Part shown: positions 53,580 through 61,256 of the stretch, piece by piece
How positions within the stretch are numbered: position 1 is the stretch's first letter
Layout of the letters: each line of letters opens with the position of its first letter
Assembly (NCBI GenBank): GCA_900474095.1
Contig: UCOA01000080.1
Coordinates: 1-62,560, forward strand
Direction: 5' to 3'
Length of the DNA: 62,560 bases
Source: Hyphomicrobiales bacterium
GTDB lineage: Bacteria; Pseudomonadota; Alphaproteobacteria; Rhizobiales; Rhizobiaceae
The notes under the pieces: generated by a model
The model's database searches: none
Told to the model about the DNA's origin: nothing
The model's input: only the letters and a program-made list of their open reading frames with translations
Translations under genes and position numbers: made by a program

Positions 53580-54608
53580 TTACGTGCTCTCGCGTTCGAT
53601 GACGCGAAAGTCGGTGACGGTGAGGGCTTCCGGCTTTCCCACGCCCTGGATGGCCTGCGTCAGCTTGAGCGCAGCCTGTCGGCCGATCCCATAGCAATCG
53701 ACGTTTATGGTCGTCATGCGCGGGTGACAGCAGGCGGCGATCTCGTAGTCACCGAAACCGGCAATGGCAATGTCTTCAGGAACTTTCATGCCCCGGCGCT
53801 GACATTCCATGAGCGCACCGAAGGCTGAAAGGTCCGAAACGCAAAGCACCACCTGGGTATCCGGCCAGCGCTCCAGCATGTTGACGACCGCCTGAGCACC
53901 CTGTTCCATCGAAATTGGCGGAACGCCGAAGGAAATCAGGCGGTCCGCCGGCAGGTTCAGTCTTTCCAAAGCGCAAACAAATCCCGCCCGGCGCTGGCTG
54001 CCGCGTGTATCGCGCGCCGTCGTGCCGCCGATATAGCCGAAACGCCGGTAACCCTTGGCCGCGAGAGTTTCAACGAGGAGTTCCATCGCCTCGCCATTGG
54101 AGAAGCCAACGACTTTGTCGATCGGTTGGCTCGGCCTGTCCCAGGTCTCGATGACAGGGATGCCGGCCTGTTCAAGCATGCGCCGGCCCTTCGGCGTATG
54201 TGAGCCGCCGGTCAGGATGATACCTTCGGGTCGGCGCCGCAGCATGGCCTCGATCAGCTCTTCTTCCCGCTCGACCGAATAGTTGGTGTAGCCCAACAGC
54301 AATTGAAGGCCTGTTTCCTCGAGCGCATCGGTGATGCCGCGCGCCGTGTCGGAAAAGTTCGAATTGTTGATCGAAGGGATGATGGCGGCGATGAAGCCTG
54401 TACGCCGGGATGAAAGGCTGCCGGCCGACTGGTCGAGAACGTAGCCGAGTTCATTAACCGCCTGCATTATCCGCTCGCGCGTTTCCTTGGAAACATGGCT
54501 GCCTTCCTTCAGCGCCCGAGATACAGTCATTGCCGAGACACCGGCGCGACGGGCCACGTCGCTCATCGTCGGGGTTTCGGGCATCTTGCCGTCCGGTATG
54601 TTTGTCAT
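53580..54608 (-). CDS. LacI-family regulator (GntR-like)
   Basis: 342 residues. HTH: MSDVARRAGVSAMTVSRALK with hinge VLDQSAGSLSSRRTGFIAAI. The core contains GLQLLLGYTNYSVEREEELI, RPEGIILTGGSHTPKGRRML, VGFSNGEAMELLVETLAAKG and GYIGGTTARDTRGSQRRAG; the closing VLCVSDLSAFGALMECQRRG and IAIAGFGDYEIAACCHPRMT are typical of the gluconate-repressor branch, which binds sugar acids. It lies between the ABC operon and a divergent lactonase gene, both with related palindromes. Confidence 0.94.
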   Translation of the reverse strand: MTNIPDGKMPETPTMSDVARRAGVSAMTVSRALKEGSHVSKETRERIMQAVNELGYVLDQSAGSLSSRRTGFIAAIIPSINNSNFSDTARGITDALEETGLQLLLGYTNYSVEREEELIEAMLRRRPEGIILTGGSHTPKGRRMLEQAGIPVIETWDRPSQPIDKVVGFSNGEAMELLVETLAAKGYRRFGYIGGTTARDTRGSQRRAGFVCALERLNLPADRLISFGVPPISMEQGAQAVVNMLERWPDTQVVLCVSDLSAFGALMECQRRGMKVPEDIAIAGFGDYEIAACCHPRMTTINVDCYGIGRQAALKLTQAIQGVGKPEALTVTDFRVIEREST

Positions 54609-54653
54609 TGCCTGTTCCGCGTGGGTGATGCAAAAACCTGTTTATCCCTATTT

Positions 54654-54669
54654 ATGTTATCGCTATCAT
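54654..54669. promoter_or_regulatory. Second operator-like palindrome (imperfect copy)
   Basis: ATGTTATCGCTATCAT matches 14 of 16 positions of the perfect palindrome at 53467-53482. It lies 46 bp before the LacI gene start and 64 bp before the divergent lactonase gene, consistent with autoregulation and joint control. Confidence 0.65.
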
Positions 54670-54732
54670 CGAAAGGAAACAACCGCTGGCAATCGGCGCG
54701 GCAACAAAGCTTTTTAGGGAGAAGGAAAAAAC

Positions 54733-55659
54733 ATGTTCGGAGAGATTGAGGGCACCGGCTTCGAAATCCTGGATCCACGCTTCGCCGCGTGTTTTGTCGG
54801 TCATGCCCGCGTCGAACGCTTATGGACAGGCGGCCGCTGGCTGGAGGGACCGGTATGGTTGGCTCCCGGCCGTTTTCTCGTCTGGTCTGATATTCCGAAC
54901 AATCGCATGATGCGGTTCGACGAAACCAGCGGGGCTGTATCCGTCTTCCGCCAACCTTCGAACAATTCCAACGGCAATACCGTGGACAATCAGGGCCGCT
55001 TGATAACCTGCGAGCATCTGACAAGGCGGGTGACGCGCACGAACTTCGACGGGACCGTTGACGTCATCGCCGACAGGTTCGAAGGCAAGCGCTTCAACTC
55101 GCCCAATGACGTCGTCGTCAAATCCGACGGCTCGATCTGGTTTACCGATCCATCCTACGGCATCATGCATGACTACGAGGGCGACTACGGCGAGGAAGAG
55201 ATCGGCGGTTGTCATGTCTATCGCGTCGATCCGCAGTCCTGCGACGTCACGAAGGTCGCCGGCGATTTCGAGAAGCCGAACGGTCTAGCCTTCTCCCCGG
55301 ACGAGCGGCATCTCTACATCGCCGATACCGGCGCCAGCCATCTGGAAAACGGGCCGCGCCATATCCGGCGGTTTTCAGTTAAGGAACAGGGCGCGCTGTT
55401 GGGCGGTGAGGTTTTTGCGACGTGCACCAGCGGCATGTTCGATGGTTTCCGGGTCGATCAGGCAGGGCGCCTCTGGGCAAGTGCTGAGGATGGCGTTCAT
55501 TGCCACGATCCGGACGGGACATTGATCGGCAAGATCCGCATTCCCGAAATCGTCTCGAATATGACCTTCGGCGGCGCCAGACGCAACCGGCTGTTCATCA
55601 CGGCGACGAGTTCGCTCTATGCCGTTTATCTGACGGCCAATGGTTCAAAACTCGGCTGA
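54733..55659 (+). CDS. SMP-30/gluconolactonase-type protein
   Basis: 308 residues, six-bladed propeller family (SGL). Signatures: WLEGPVWLAPGRFLVWSDIP (metal Glu), NGNTVDNQGRLITCEHLTRR, RFNSPNDVVVKSDGSIWFTD (metal Asn), YGIMHDYEGDYGEEEIGGCH, KPNGLAFSPDERHLYIADTG (metal Asn/Asp) and GMFDGFRVDQAGRLWASAED. These enzymes open sugar lactones to aldonic acids with a divalent metal. No signal peptide, so cytosolic. Divergent from the LacI regulator with the shared palindrome between. Confidence 0.93.
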   Translation: MFGEIEGTGFEILDPRFAACFVGHARVERLWTGGRWLEGPVWLAPGRFLVWSDIPNNRMMRFDETSGAVSVFRQPSNNSNGNTVDNQGRLITCEHLTRRVTRTNFDGTVDVIADRFEGKRFNSPNDVVVKSDGSIWFTDPSYGIMHDYEGDYGEEEIGGCHVYRVDPQSCDVTKVAGDFEKPNGLAFSPDERHLYIADTGASHLENGPRHIRRFSVKEQGALLGGEVFATCTSGMFDGFRVDQAGRLWASAEDGVHCHDPDGTLIGKIRIPEIVSNMTFGGARRNRLFITATSSLYAVYLTANGSKLG

Positions 55660-55705
55660 GCCGCCGGTCGGATTTTCCAGGGGTCTGCACTCTTCACCGT
55701 GACAG

Positions 55706-56221
55706 TCAGCCGCCGTCGACGGGAATTGTCGTTGCGGTGACGTAGCTCGAAGCGGGTGAAACCAGGAAAAGAATGGCGGTTGCCAGGTCGTCCGGCATGC
55801 CCCAACACCCCATCGGGATGCCCGCCAGAATATCGCGCGAACGGTCCGGGTCTGTCGAAGCGGCGATGTAAGACGACGTGAAGTTTGACCACGTGGACGG
55901 CATCCCGGTCTTCAAGGGAATAGTCGGCAAGGTCGTCGCGCCGGAAAATGCCGGCATTGTTGACGAGAATGTCGATCGGCCGAGAGGATTGGTCGCCGCT
56001 CGGAGCAACTCGGCGGCCTTGAAGGGCGATGCGAGATCCTGCTCTACCGCGAGAAATCGCCGCCCGAGTGCGGCGATCCGCTCGGCCGTTTCAGGCATCT
56101 CTCAACCGATCGCGGCGATATCGGCGCCGGCCCGGGCAAGTGCAATTGCCGCAGCCTGGCCAAGTCCGCCGCGCGCGCCGGTCACCAGCGCCACCTGTCC
56201 CGTCAGTTCAACACCGATCAC
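55706..56221 (-). pseudogene. kduD: Decayed KduD-like short-chain dehydrogenase
   Basis: KduD reduces 5-keto-4-deoxyuronate-derived sugar acids (DKII) next to KduI in pectin breakdown. A GTG overlapping the kduI stop (GTGA) opens [20 protein letters not shown] and GQAAAIALARAGADIAAIG, then a frameshift TGA near 56103. The next frame gives PETAERIAALGRRFLAVEQD, and a third frame IDILVNNAGIFRRDDLADYS. The middle of the protein, including the catalytic Tyr-x3-Lys, is missing; the end PDRSRDILAGIPMGCWGMPD and ASSYVTATTIPVDGG remains. At least two frame breaks and a deletion of about 90 codons make it dead. Confidence 0.8.
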
Positions 56222-57054
56222 CTCAAGTCCTGCGGCCGCACCATGTCCATGTCTTCGAAGACCTGGTTCTCGCCGGACATTGCCCAGATGAAGGTATAGT
56301 TGCCGGTGCCGCAGCCGGAATGGATGGACCAGGGCGGCGAAATGACCGCTTCCTCATTGCGCATGACGATATGGCGGGTTTCCTGCGGTTTTCCCATCAT
56401 ATGGAAAACCAGCGCCTCCGGAGCCATGTCGAAATAGACGTAGACCTCCATGCGCCGGTCGTGCAGATGGGCGGGCATGGTGTTCCAGTTGCTGCCGGGC
56501 GCCAGCTTGGTCAACCCCATCAAGAGCTGGCAGGTGGGCATGACCTTGGGGTGGAGGTAGCGGTAGATCGTGCGCTCGTTGTTGGTCTCTCTCGCGCCGA
56601 GCGTCACGGGAGAGGCTTCGTCGATCGTCACGTGCTTGTTGGGATAGTTTTTATGCGCGGGCGCGCAATTGCCGTAGAATTTCGCGGGACGCGCGGCGTC
56701 ATCACTCGAAAACGCGATGTTTCGCGCGCCCGCTCCGATATAAAGGCCTTCCTGCGGTCCCAGTCTGAAGGCATCGCCGTCAACGCTGACTTTGCCCGCT
56801 CCGCCGATGTTGATGATCCCCATCTCCCGGCGTTGCAGCAGGAAATCGGTGCCGGTCACGCCGGAAACGTCGTTTGGTGCCTCGACTGTTCCAGCGACCG
56901 GGCAGACACCGAACACGATGACCCGGTCATAATGCGTATACGTCATGTTCATGGCGTCGGCCCCAAACAGGCCCGAAATGTGAAAATGGGCGCGCAAGCC
57001 GTCCGTGTCGAGCGTTCTGGCATGCTCGGGGTGAATTGTGTCGCGAATGTCCAT
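56218..57054 (-). CDS. kduI: 5-dehydro-4-deoxy-D-glucuronate isomerase (KduI)
   Basis: Converts 4-deoxy-L-threo-5-hexosulose uronate (DKI) to 3-deoxy-D-glycero-2,5-hexodiulosonate (DKII) in pectate breakdown. 278 residues, the same as the E. coli enzyme, from ATG 57054 (AAGGA upstream). Cupin metal ligands lie in [20 protein letters not shown] (His-x-His and Glu, about residues 196-206) and [14 protein letters not shown] (His). [40 protein letters not shown] and [20 protein letters not shown] are further family blocks. It is followed with overlap by the broken kduD, and a strong hairpin separates it from the upstream SBP gene. Confidence 0.96.
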   Translation of the reverse strand: MDIRDTIHPEHARTLDTDGLRAHFHISGLFGADAMNMTYTHYDRVIVFGVCPVAGTVEAPNDVSGVTGTDFLLQRREMGIINIGGAGKVSVDGDAFRLGPQEGLYIGAGARNIAFSSDDAARPAKFYGNCAPAHKNYPNKHVTIDEASPVTLGARETNNERTIYRYLHPKVMPTCQLLMGLTKLAPGSNWNTMPAHLHDRRMEVYVYFDMAPEALVFHMMGKPQETRHIVMRNEEAVISPPWSIHSGCGTGNYTFIWAMSGENQVFEDMDMVRPQDLR

Positions 57055-57183
57055 GGTCGTTCCTTGATGCGTTTCATTCGGGCGAAGCGCCGAGCTCGCT
57101 TCCGGCGCACGGCGTTTCGTTGTGTCGAGAATAGTCGTATTGATGTAAATTGGATGTCGATTTTGAGATGTAAAAACGCAAAT

Positions 57184-57209
57184 CGGCGCCACAGCCTTAT
57201 GTGGCGCCG
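57184..57209 (-). terminator. Strong hairpin between SBP and kduI genes
   Basis: CGGCGCCACA-GCCTTA-TGTGGCGCCG is a perfect 10-bp stem with a six-base loop, 16 bases after the SBP stop. On the minus strand it is followed by ATTTGCGTTTTTAC, a loose T run. It may terminate or, as in many transport operons, stabilise the SBP message with some readthrough to kduI. Confidence 0.8.
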
Positions 57210-57225
57210 ATCGCATCCGCCGATG

Positions 57226-58509
57226 TTATTTGGTGGCAGCGGCGTACTTGGCGATTTCGACATTTGCCTCCGCGGCATCGGCGGCCAGCTGGGCATAAGT
57301 CTCCTCAAGCGTCAGTTCGGCGACGATTAGCTGGCTCATGCGCTGAACGATGGAACCATAGACAGCACTGGCCCCTTGCGTCCTTTCGATCGTGCGCGCT
57401 TCTTCCGGAACGTTGCCGACATTGCGGGCGAAGGCCTCCATCGAAGATTTCGCGTTGGCGTTGTCGGTCTTGTATTGCGGATTGTCGATTTGGGCGCCAG
57501 GCAGAATGAGGAACTGCTCGGCAATGTTGCGCTGAACCTTTTCCGATCCCAGGAATTCGATGAGCTTGGCTGCGGCTTCAGGTGCCTTGGTATGTTGAAA
57601 CGCGACGATGAAAGTCGATCCCGGCATCGGCACGCAGCCCGCGTCACCGCACGGCGGATCGATCGCAGTCCAATCGAATGCATCGCCGATCTTCGTGACG
57701 AATGGATTGACCATCCAGTTTCCGGCCAGATAGGTCACGACGTTGCCGCTGGCGAACTCGTCCCCCATGTTCTTGTAGCGTGTTCCGCCCGCAGCACCCC
57801 ACATTTCCTTCGGGAATGCACCGGACTGGGTCCATTTGTAGAGATCGGCGATATAGCGCTTGGCACCGTCATCAGGAAATATCAGCTGTCCGTCTTTCAG
57901 GAAGTGGGCCCCGTAGGAAAATGCCGGTCCGGCGAAACGATGGCCGGAACGGTCCATCGTGAAGGGAATCTCGACACCTGTTGTCTTGGCAACCTTGACG
58001 GATGCATCGATGATTTCACTCAGCGTCGCCCCCTTGGCAGGTAGCGGAACGCCGGCCTGCTCGAACAGGGTCACGTTGACGAACGGCTGGTTGAGCGTCT
58101 GCGAGGCGACATAGCCGCCGATCTTGTCGGCCGCCGCTCCGGGGGTGCGGATCAGATCCAGCGACTTGCCGTGAAGCTTCGCAAAACCGTTCGGGTCTTT
58201 CATATGGGGCCGCAGGTCGGCGGTGTATCGGAGAAGATCGGTGGCGGTTATCTTCGCCACGTCCGGCCCCTTGCCGACCGACAGCTGAAGCGGCAGCTGC
58301 TCCATCATCTGCGCATAGCCGGCAGTGACGAAATCGACGGTGATGTCCTTGTTCTCCGTCTCGAATTGATCGACCAGCTTTTCCATCATGGCGATATATT
58401 TCGGATCGTCATCGGTAAAGGCGAATGTGATCGTCTCGGCCAAGGCCGGCACCGCAGCGGTGCTCAAAGCGAGCGCGATGGCGGTAATTTTCAGCGTTTT
58501 CAAGATCAT
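57226..58509 (-). CDS. Extracellular solute-binding protein, family 1 (UgpB-like)
   Basis: 427 residues, signal peptide KTLKITAIALALSTAAVPALA. Family-1 features: ITFAFTDDDPKYIAMMEKLV, YAQMMEQLPLQLSVGKGPDV, GGYVASQTLNQPFVNVTLFE, MGDEFASGNVVTYLAGNWMV, GCVPMPGSTFIVAFQHTKAP and FLGSEKVQRNIAEQFLILPG. The two cysteines in PPCGDAGC could pair in the periplasm. No permease lies beside it on this strand; an ATPase begins at 62387 on the other strand, so the rest of the transporter is probably beyond the right edge. Divergent promoter holds KdgR-box-like sites. Confidence 0.93.
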   Translation of the reverse strand: MILKTLKITAIALALSTAAVPALAETITFAFTDDDPKYIAMMEKLVDQFETENKDITVDFVTAGYAQMMEQLPLQLSVGKGPDVAKITATDLLRYTADLRPHMKDPNGFAKLHGKSLDLIRTPGAAADKIGGYVASQTLNQPFVNVTLFEQAGVPLPAKGATLSEIIDASVKVAKTTGVEIPFTMDRSGHRFAGPAFSYGAHFLKDGQLIFPDDGAKRYIADLYKWTQSGAFPKEMWGAAGGTRYKNMGDEFASGNVVTYLAGNWMVNPFVTKIGDAFDWTAIDPPCGDAGCVPMPGSTFIVAFQHTKAPEAAAKLIEFLGSEKVQRNIAEQFLILPGAQIDNPQYKTDNANAKSSMEAFARNVGNVPEEARTIERTQGASAVYGSIVQRMSQLIVAELTLEETYAQLAADAAEANVEIAKYAAATK

Positions 58510-58541
58510 GCATTCCTCCCGTTGTAGGCTCTCGAGACATC

Positions 58542-58559
58542 AATGAAAATATTTTCATT
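58542..58559. promoter_or_regulatory. KdgR-box-like perfect palindrome 1
   Basis: AATGAAAATATTTTCATT is a perfect 18-bp palindrome, 33 bp upstream of the SBP start. It fits TGAAA-N4-TTTCA, close to the enterobacterial KdgR box (TGAAAC...GTTTCA with N5 between), which controls pectin genes. The real regulator is unknown here. Confidence 0.7.
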
Positions 58560-58660
58560 AACGAACTGTTCGAATTCCATTGCCCCATGATGAATTAATG
58601 GCTATTTTTGCCCACAAGTCAAACTAAATTGAAAATTTTGAAGGTGGAGAGGCGAAAAGC

Positions 58661-58678
58661 AATGAAAAATATTTCATT
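58661..58678. promoter_or_regulatory. KdgR-box-like site 2, overlapping a start codon
   Basis: AATGAAAAATATTTCATT has the same half-sites AATGAAA and TTTCATT with a four-base centre. It covers the ATG and first six codons of the gene at 58662, so a bound repressor would block both initiation of transcription downstream and elongation. The copy lies 119 bp from site 1, about eleven helical turns. Confidence 0.65.
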
Positions 58679-61256
58679 AGCGTCTCGCGATGAGCAAACG
58701 GATGCGGGCCGCCCTATGGCAGGGGCGACGCTGTGGCCAATTGCGCCCGGCGAGGCGCTTAACCGCTGGCATGTCAGCGGCGCTGAGGTTGAATATTTCC
58801 CCGGAGTGGCGCGTCCGATGCCGGATGCGATCGACTACCGCTTCATCAATGGATGGGTCGCGACCGGCGATCTGCCCTGTCGTGAAGCGCTGCGCGCCCG
58901 CCTTCAGATCCGCGATGTCCAGCTGCCGCCAAACGTCGATTATTCGAATATCTATCTCGGCGGCGAAGATCCCCGCGTCGATTTTTCCATCTTCTGCTTT
59001 CGCCCTCTTCTCATCCGTCGCTGGATGCGGTGCGTCGTGACGGCGGATGCGGCGCAGGCCGTGCGTTTTGCCGCTGAAACCTGTGGCGGGATGCATGTCT
59101 GGCTCAATGAAGCGAAGGTGCTGGCGCACGAGCCCTATGATCGCAATATCGCCCATTCGGCCACCTTCTCGGCAGACATTCCCCAGGGCGAGAGCGTCCT
59201 GACAGTGTTTCTTGAGGATCTGCATGAGCGCGACACAAGCTGTTTCTTCAAGCTGACGCTGGTGGAAGGGGAAGGCCTTGCCGCGGGCATCCAGGCAGAA
59301 ATCGACAGTCATTCCATGCGCGAGGTGGAAGCAACGCTGAACGGTCTGCGGACAGACCGCTTGTTCTACGACAAAGGCACAGTGAGGGTGGTTGCCGACT
59401 ATCTGCCCGATCGCCCGGTGGAAATCGAACTTGGACCCGATTGGCATCCATCCGAAACGGTGACGATGAACGTGTTGCCGGACGGGGTGGGAAAAGCTGC
59501 GCAGGCGATCCGCTTCACGATTTCCCAGAACAACCCGACGGCGGACTTGTTCGACATCGCTGGCCTCCCGGCCGGGTGCATTTCCCTGACATTTGTCGTT
59601 CAGGTTGGCGGCGTGCGGATCGAGCGCGGGGTTGGTACCTCCATCCTGCCGCCGCCGCTATCGCTCGATCAGGACGACATATTCGGCCGCAAACGGGCCG
59701 CTCTTAACGTCATGATCGCCGGCGGCAAGAACGAGCCGTCGCGCGCCCTGGTGCTCTTGGCGCTCGGCAAGGAGCCGGAGCAGGCAGCACGGTTGATCGA
59801 GGATGCGCTGCCACCGGTCATCGAGCGCCATGATTGCGCCGATTTCTGGCTGCTGCCGCTTCTGTGGATCTATCGCGCTCACGCCTGGACCGAGCTGCCG
59901 GACGAACTCTGGGAGAAGCTGCGTGATGCCATCCTCAACTTCCGTTACTGGTTGGACGAGCCCGGCGATGACGTAATGTGGTACTGGAGCGAGAACCACG
60001 TCCTCTGCTTTCATATCGCCCAATATCTGGCGGGCGACCTTTTTCCGAACGATATCTTTGGCAACAGCGGCAAGACCGGCCTGGAGCATCGGGCGCAGGG
60101 CGAAGCGCGGCTGCACCGCTGGTTCGATGCGATCGACGAGCACGGTCTCGCGGAATGGAATTCAGCCGCCTATTATCCGATCGATTTCCTCGGCCTGTTC
60201 ACGCTGTTCGAAAACACCGATGATGCACGCCTGAAGGAACGGACCGGCAAGCTTTTGGACGAGATCTTCGTCATGACCGCTCTGCACACGCTTGAAAGCG
60301 TTCCATCCGGATCGCAGGGCCGCATCTATGAAAAGGAGCTTTTCGCCGGGTCGGCGACCGAACTCGCCTCGGTTGCCGCTATCGCCTTTGGCGGGACCTG
60401 GTACGCCGGGCATGACCGCGCGGCTGCCCTCTTTGCCTTGTCGGACTACGAGCCGCCGACGCTGGCAACCGACCTTGCGTTCCCGCCCAAAGGCAAGCGG
60501 CTGACTGCCCGCTATACGCAAGGGCTGAACATGAACGCCAAGCTCTCGCTCTGGAAATGCGCGGACGCGCAATTGTCGAGCGTCGCGCAGTACAAGTCAG
60601 GCGAGCTCGGCCATCAGCAGCATATGGCCGATATCCAGCTTTCCGGCCACATGCTGGCGCGTTTCTGGATCAACCACCCGGGCGACCTCAAGGTCTGGGG
60701 TGGTAGCCGGCCGTCCTACTGGGCCGGTAACGGCATCAACCCGCGCGTCGCCCAATGTGACAACGTGGCACTCATGCTGTTCGACCTGACCCGCCAAGCC
60801 CACGCCATCCGCTTTACCCATGTCTTCCTGCCGGTCGAGCTTTGCGACGAAGTCGTCGTCGGGACAAACTGGATCTTTGCGCGGGTCGCGGACGGTTATG
60901 TCGGCATTTACGGATCTTCCGCGCTCCAGGGGCTCCAGCACGGCCTGTTTGCCGGTATGGAATGGCGCATGCACGCAGAAAGAGCGGGCTGGCTGATGAT
61001 TGCCGGCAGCGCGAATACGCATGGCGGGTTTTCCGCATTCCGGGAAAGCTGCCTTGTCCTTGCACCGCATTTCGACGCGGATGCGGTGAGCCTTACGCTT
61101 GATCACCCCGACGGCAAGCTGCTGCTGCCATTCGAGGGGGAATTGATGCGTGCGGGAACACCCCTGCCTTTCGCGCCGCTTTCCACCGTCCCGCATATCG
61201 GGGTTGATGGTGGTGCGCTTTGTCCCTGGACTGAAATGAAGGAGCTTTCCGCATGA
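58662..61256 (+). CDS. Large protein of unknown function in uronate locus (864 aa)
   Basis: From ATG 58662 the product has an N-terminal beta-rich half (about 1-330, including NRWHVSGAEVEYFPGVARPM, GWVATGDLPCREALRARLQI, RWMRCVVTADAAQAVRFAAE) resembling carbohydrate-binding sandwiches. The C-terminal half (about 350-860) looks like an alpha/alpha-toroid with LLPLLWIYRAHAWTELPDEL, WYWSENHVLCFHIAQYLAGD, AEWNSAAYYPIDFLGLFTLF and WGGSRPSYWAGNGINPRVAQ. Such arrangement is typical of polysaccharide lyases and related hydrolases, for example heparinase II/III-like proteins, but I could not match a family. No signal peptide, so it should act in the cytoplasm. The stop overlaps the GH105 gene by four bases (ATGA). 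Confidence 0.75.
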   Translation: MKNISLASRDEQTDAGRPMAGATLWPIAPGEALNRWHVSGAEVEYFPGVARPMPDAIDYRFINGWVATGDLPCREALRARLQIRDVQLPPNVDYSNIYLGGEDPRVDFSIFCFRPLLIRRWMRCVVTADAAQAVRFAAETCGGMHVWLNEAKVLAHEPYDRNIAHSATFSADIPQGESVLTVFLEDLHERDTSCFFKLTLVEGEGLAAGIQAEIDSHSMREVEATLNGLRTDRLFYDKGTVRVVADYLPDRPVEIELGPDWHPSETVTMNVLPDGVGKAAQAIRFTISQNNPTADLFDIAGLPAGCISLTFVVQVGGVRIERGVGTSILPPPLSLDQDDIFGRKRAALNVMIAGGKNEPSRALVLLALGKEPEQAARLIEDALPPVIERHDCADFWLLPLLWIYRAHAWTELPDELWEKLRDAILNFRYWLDEPGDDVMWYWSENHVLCFHIAQYLAGDLFPNDIFGNSGKTGLEHRAQGEARLHRWFDAIDEHGLAEWNSAAYYPIDFLGLFTLFENTDDARLKERTGKLLDEIFVMTALHTLESVPSGSQGRIYEKELFAGSATELASVAAIAFGGTWYAGHDRAAALFALSDYEPPTLATDLAFPPKGKRLTARYTQGLNMNAKLSLWKCADAQLSSVAQYKSGELGHQQHMADIQLSGHMLARFWINHPGDLKVWGGSRPSYWAGNGINPRVAQCDNVALMLFDLTRQAHAIRFTHVFLPVELCDEVVVGTNWIFARVADGYVGIYGSSALQGLQHGLFAGMEWRMHAERAGWLMIAGSANTHGGFSAFRESCLVLAPHFDADAVSLTLDHPDGKLLLPFEGELMRAGTPLPFAPLSTVPHIGVDGGALCPWTEMKELSA

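Noticed and set aside
56029-57330. 433-codon plus-strand frame opposite kduI
   Set aside because: KduI on the minus strand has full family conservation; the plus frame is Arg/His-rich shadow sequence.
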